From: Gammaproteobacteria bacterium
Lineage (GTDB): Bacteria; Pseudomonadota; Gammaproteobacteria; SZUA-229
DNA length: 8,348 nt
Direction: 5' to 3'
Assembly (NCBI GenBank): GCA_026998145.1
Contig: JALTRC010000510.1
Location: forward strand, 1-8,348
Part shown: in pieces, positions 6,079 to 8,348 of the stretch
How positions within the stretch are numbered: position 1 is the first letter of the stretch
Layout: every line of letters begins with the position of its first letter
The notes under the pieces: generated by a model
What the model saw: the letters and a program-made list of their open reading frames with translations, nothing else
What the model was told of the DNA's origin: nothing
Databases searched by the model: none
Made by a program: the position numbers and the translations under genes

Positions 6079-6111
6079 TGGCGGTACATAACTGATAGCG
6101 GATGCCAGACA

Positions 6112-6549
6112 ATGCCTGTTTATTTAATATTATTTACCATGCTATTGACGCCTTTACTCAGCTCAGCAGCCATCTATAAATGGACCGATGCTCAGGGCAA
6201 TGTTCATTACACCCAGGAAAAGCCCAAAGCCGCTGTCGGCAAACTGGATAAATTAAAAGTCAGTCATCACGCGCCTGTTGATCGCTCAACTTATAAACGC
6301 CCGGGCAGTGATGATTTAAAAACGAAAAAACCTGAAAAAAATACTGAAAAGAAAACCGAAAAGAAAAAACTCAGCCCCAAACAAAGGGCCAAATACTGCG
6401 CTTCAGCCAAACGCAATCTACAAACTCTGCGGGCCAAGGCCCAGATCAAGCAGCGGGATAAAAAAGGTAATGTGCGCTTTATTACCGAAAAGGAAAAACA
6501 GGCGCGGATAAAGCAGGCCCAGGATTTTGTAAGAAAGAACTGTCGTTAA
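6112..6549 (+). CDS. Secreted lysine-rich DUF4124-domain protein
   Basis: The 145-residue product has a signal peptide (about residues 1-19, MPVYLILFTM to LLSSA) followed immediately by IYKWTDAQGNVHYTQEKP (about 21-38), the hallmark of DUF4124, a small beta-rich periplasmic domain of unknown function common in gammaproteobacteria. Residues about 60-92 are a highly basic, Lys/Glu-rich linker. The C-terminal part (about 95-145) is helical and has two cysteines, Cys96 and Cys144, that could form a disulphide after export. The ATG at 6112 was chosen because the signal peptide begins there and the longer frame would start inside the promoter; the Shine-Dalgarno is weak. It is divergent from the LysR gene and 13 bases upstream of the MIF-like gene. 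No biochemical role can be inferred. Confidence 0.85.
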   Translation: MPVYLILFTMLLTPLLSSAAIYKWTDAQGNVHYTQEKPKAAVGKLDKLKVSHHAPVDRSTYKRPGSDDLKTKKPEKNTEKKTEKKKLSPKQRAKYCASAKRNLQTLRAKAQIKQRDKKGNVRFITEKEKQARIKQAQDFVRKNCR

Positions 6550-6562
6550 AGGTATCTGACTT

Positions 6563-6901
6563 ATGCCCTTATTAAACATTCACACCAATACCACTATCTC
6601 AGACCCAAAAGATCTTGCTCTGAAGGCCTCCGCCCATATTGCCCAGCTGCTGGGCAAACCTGAATCCTATGTCATGGTGAGGATTGCCGACCAGCAGAAC
6701 CTGGTCTTTGCGGGCACAGATGCTCCTTGCGCCTATCTTGAACTCAAGAGTCTTGGCCTGCCTGAGTCGCAAACCAGCGCCTTTTCCAGCAGCTTATGTG
6801 AATTTTTGCAGTCCCGGTTAAAAATAGAAGCCGATCGAGTCTATATTGAGTTTGCCAGCCCCGAGAGGCATATGTGGGGCTGGAATAGCGCAACCTTCTA
6901 A
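6563..6901 (+). CDS. MIF/tautomerase-superfamily protein
   Basis: The 112-residue protein matches the macrophage migration inhibitory factor fold along its whole length (human MIF 115 with Met). Visible landmarks are the N-terminal MP, whose Pro2 becomes the catalytic base after Met removal, GKPESYVMV with invariant Lys32, the DAPCAYLELKSLG strand, RLKIEADRVYIEF, and a C-terminal WGWNSATF. The tautomerase base and lysine are retained. The residue equivalent to human Asn97 (numbering after Met removal) is Glu96 here, and the MIF CALC motif is reduced to a single Cys (CAYL), so the MIF thiol-oxidoreductase motif is missing. Such proteins act as cytoplasmic trimers that tautomerise keto-enol substrates such as phenylpyruvate; the physiological substrate in bacteria is generally unknown. 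AAAGG lies ten bases before the ATG. It is probably cotranscribed with the DUF4124 gene. Confidence 0.88.
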   Translation: MPLLNIHTNTTISDPKDLALKASAHIAQLLGKPESYVMVRIADQQNLVFAGTDAPCAYLELKSLGLPESQTSAFSSSLCEFLQSRLKIEADRVYIEFASPERHMWGWNSATF

Positions 6902-6917
6902 GACTTTTAATACGCCC

Positions 6918-6948
6918 AAAAAGAAGCCACAGAGCAAAACCCTGTGGC
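6918..6948 (-). terminator. Rho-independent terminator of the TPR-like gene
   Basis: Read leftward, GCCACAG and CTGTGGC form a 7-bp stem with a 9-base loop, followed directly by TTCTTTTT (6925-6918). It lies 52 bases past the stop of the leftward TPR-like gene. On the rightward strand the same stem lacks a T-run, so it serves mainly the leftward gene, although the MIF-like message could also end there. Confidence 0.65.
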
Positions 6949-6999
6949 CAACCACGCTAATGTTCCGATTATAAGGCCTGATCCGTAAAATTAACAGGC

Positions 7000-7482
7000 T
7001 TAATTATTATGTGACTTGCCTCTGAGCAGCACGCCCAGAGTACGATTTAAGGGGTGAGTTCTAGGCAGAAAAGGCAGTGCGCAACGCTCCCGAACCCCTA
7101 AAGCCTTACGCATTTCCCGCAGGCCAGGATGACGATTATCCAGTTTCAGACCCTTTTTCAGGGCAATGATTGTATTTTTACGCTGCTTGTAAAACCACTC
7201 GGCTCGAGCCAGATTATAAAACACATCACCATCGGATAATTCATTCTGGGCCGCATGACGGCACATTTCCAGCCCACTGCGATCACCCGACATGACCTTT
7301 GCCAGGCCACAATAGGACTCATATTTATTATGATAAATATCACTGCGCTTAACAGAATCATAAGCCAGCTGAAAACTTTCTATGGCCTGTGGAATAGCCC
7401 GTTCTTTTAAATGTGCAACACCATCGATGAAGTCATCACAGCAGGTGCTGAAGTCTTCATATACAACTTGCAAAGGTGACAT
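7000..7482 (-). CDS. Small TPR-like repeat protein, cytoplasmic
   Basis: This 160-residue protein is built of helical pairs with tetratricopeptide-like spacing. The pairs lie at about residues 14-45 (FIDGVAHLKERAIPQAIESF), 48-80 (YESYCGLAKVMSGDRSGLEM) and 86-118 (DVFYNLARAEWFYKQRKNTI followed by KGLKLDNRHPGL). A basic C-terminal tail (FLPRTHPLNRTLGVLLRGK) looks like a short conserved motif rather than random sequence. There is no signal peptide or membrane segment. The start at 7482 is supported by GGAG five bases upstream; an in-frame ATG at 7527 would add 15 residues without a Shine-Dalgarno. TPR modules bind partner proteins, but no partner is evident. The gene is transcribed alone, convergent with the MIF-like gene, and has its own terminator. 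Confidence 0.75.
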   Translation of the reverse strand: MSPLQVVYEDFSTCCDDFIDGVAHLKERAIPQAIESFQLAYDSVKRSDIYHNKYESYCGLAKVMSGDRSGLEMCRHAAQNELSDGDVFYNLARAEWFYKQRKNTIIALKKGLKLDNRHPGLREMRKALGVRERCALPFLPRTHPLNRTLGVLLRGKSHNN

Positions 7483-7603
7483 ATTGGCTCCGTCTGGAAA
7501 CTGAAAATGCAAAATAAAATGCCGCAATTAATATGCCGGCAACTGTAAAGCCCTGGGGGGCAGGTTGTTCCACAGCTGCATTCTCGTTGATGAAATATTT
7601 TAG

Positions 7604-7618
7604 CATTTATTATAAATG
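7604..7618 (-). promoter_or_regulatory. Palindrome containing a -10 for the TPR-like gene
   Basis: CATTTATTATAAATG has two 7-bp inverted arms around one base. On the minus strand it contains a perfect TATAAT (7614-7609), about 127 bases before the TPR-like start. The best -35, TTGCCA (7640-7635), is 20 bases away, longer than ideal. The dyad over the -10 might be an operator. The promoter call is weak. Confidence 0.3.
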
Positions 7619-7743
7619 TTGGAGCATCTGTAGATGGCAAAAGGATAAAGCATAGACCATGCCCAATAATATAAGTTCATGTATTTAAAGGAAATTTAAT
7701 TTTGGAACAGCTAAAACTCAATGACAGAAATGCCTGGCTCGTC

Positions 7744-7773
7744 AAAAAAACCGACAGGAATCAACCGCCTGTC
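7744..7773 (-). terminator. rsmI: Rho-independent terminator of rsmI
   Basis: Read leftward, GACAGG and CCTGTC form a 6-bp stem with a 9-base loop, followed by GG and seven T's (7750-7744). The stem may extend past one mismatch. It lies 94 bases past the rsmI stop and is the only good T-run hairpin in this gap. Confidence 0.6.
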
Positions 7774-7866
7774 CGTCAGCTTTATGGCAGATTTTAAAAA
7801 CCGTCAAAAAATCATTATCTTGCAGCACAAAGTTAATCTGTTAAATATACCGACAGCCAGAAGTGC

Positions 7867-8348
7867 CTAGCTTCCCTTCAGTGTCAACGCCAGCTTATAC
7901 ACCTGATTTTTCTTTAATCCCATTATTCTGGCCGCCAGCTGGGAGGCCTGTTTTACCGGCAACTCTTCCATTAAAACCCCCAGCACCGATTCCAGCTGAA
8001 CCTGCACTTCATCCTGCTGCTGTCCATCAAAACCCTGCACCAGCACCACAAATTCCCCCTTGCGCTGATTTTCATCCGCCTCCACCCAACTGCACAATGC
8101 TTCCAGAGGTGCTGCTTTAATGGTCTCAAAGGTTTTGGTCAGTTCTCTGGCCAGCACCGCCTGACGCTGCTTACCAAAAACTACGGCCATATCTTCAAGG
8201 GAAGCCAGAATACGATGACTAGATTCATAAAAAATCAGGGTGGCTGTCTGCAAACGATATTGCCCATAAAATGTTTGACGGGCCGCAGATTTACTGGGCG
8301 CAAAGCCGGCAAACAAAAAACGATCCGTGGGCAGGCCGGATGCCGACA
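7867..8348 (-). CDS. rsmI: 16S rRNA 2'-O-ribose C1402 methyltransferase RsmI (5' part outside window)
   Basis: The last 159 residues are visible. The frame is open to the window edge, where it reads SASGLPTDRFLFAGFAP, a family landmark in the tetrapyrrole-methylase fold, so the gene starts beyond 8348 and the TTG at 8316 is not a start. Further landmarks are FYESSHRI (the family ESxHR motif), LARELTKTFET and KGEFVVLVQG, followed by the C-terminal helical region common to RsmI proteins. The enzyme uses S-adenosylmethionine to methylate the ribose of C1402 in the decoding centre of 16S rRNA and is a cytoplasmic housekeeping protein. Family length is about 280-290 residues, so a little over half is here. 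The rhythm and ending (NQVYKLALTLKGS) look intact. Confidence 0.95.
   Translation of the reverse strand, partial: SASGLPTDRFLFAGFAPSKSAARQTFYGQYRLQTATLIFYESSHRILASLEDMAVVFGKQRQAVLARELTKTFETIKAAPLEALCSWVEADENQRKGEFVVLVQGFDGQQQDEVQVQLESVLGVLMEELPVKQASQLAARIMGLKKNQVYKLALTLKGS

Larger units (their letters stand above)
7483..7866. other. 384-bp gene-poor gap between the TPR-like gene and rsmI
   Basis: Apart from the features listed separately (a promoter-like palindrome and the rsmI terminator), I see no recognisable gene here. There is no RNase P, tmRNA, 6S RNA or tRNA-like core. A 31-codon frame from TTG at 7702 to 7797 has AAAGGAAA ahead of it, but its coding nature is not supported because the rsmI terminator lies inside it. 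Confidence 0.6.

Noticed and set aside
7407..7640. 77-codon leftward frame overlapping the start of the TPR-like gene
   Set aside because: It overlaps the better supported TPR-like frame, spans its likely promoter and has no recognisable content.
7483..7866. Possible structured RNA gene in the gap beside rsmI, such as rnpB, which is often near rsmI in pseudomonads
   Set aside because: The gap lacks the conserved RNase P core (no GAGGAAAGTCC-like sequence) and rsmI's 3' end, not its 5' end, faces it.
7863..8120. Proline-rich 85-codon rightward frame
   Set aside because: It is the antisense of the well-supported rsmI reading frame. Its proline richness is a by-product of rsmI codons.
1..8348. 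CRISPR array, insertion sequence, integrase or attachment site
   Set aside because: No regularly spaced direct repeats, transposase or recombinase frames, or terminal inverted repeats were seen in the window.

Overview
The window looks like chromosomal DNA of a free-living gammaproteobacterium. The permease gene is a close, full-length match to enterobacterial PerM. The right edge carries rsmI. Signal peptides, a beta-barrel porin and a DUF4124 protein indicate a Gram-negative envelope. Base composition is moderate and nothing suggests a plasmid, phage or insertion sequence. The species cannot be named from this sequence.

Left third (1-3620): a probable iron-uptake locus. A leftward gene, cut by the window edge, encodes a secreted c-type cytochrome domain whose N-terminus resembles cytochrome c/FTR1 fusion iron permeases. 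Divergent from it are a rightward porin gene, an FMN-binding periplasmic protein and a two-helix PepSY-type membrane protein. The last two overlap by ATGA. The 293-bp divergent spacer holds two sigma70-like promoters, each overlapped by a Fur-box-like sequence, so both directions are probably iron-repressed. A hairpin plus T-run separates the porin gene from the FMN gene, and an extended -10 close to the FMN gene's ATG suggests a second, nearly leaderless transcript. The proposed joint function (inference) is extracytoplasmic iron redox chemistry: entry through the porin, flavin and membrane electron transfer to iron, and Fe(II) oxidation coupled to FTR1 permeation through the cytochrome domain.

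Middle (3626-5939): a leftward, tightly packed operon of a LysR regulator, a 115-residue soluble protein of unknown function and perM. Its junctions are TAATG and ATGA. Between it and the PepSY gene lies a short convergent spacer with a 9-bp triplicate and a palindromic GC-rich element that may act as a terminator.

Right third (5940-8348): a rightward pair encodes a secreted lysine-rich DUF4124 protein and a MIF/tautomerase-like protein. It converges on a leftward TPR-like protein gene that has its own terminator. A gene-poor gap of 384 bp follows, containing a promoter-like palindrome and the rsmI terminator. The 3' part of rsmI runs off the right edge.
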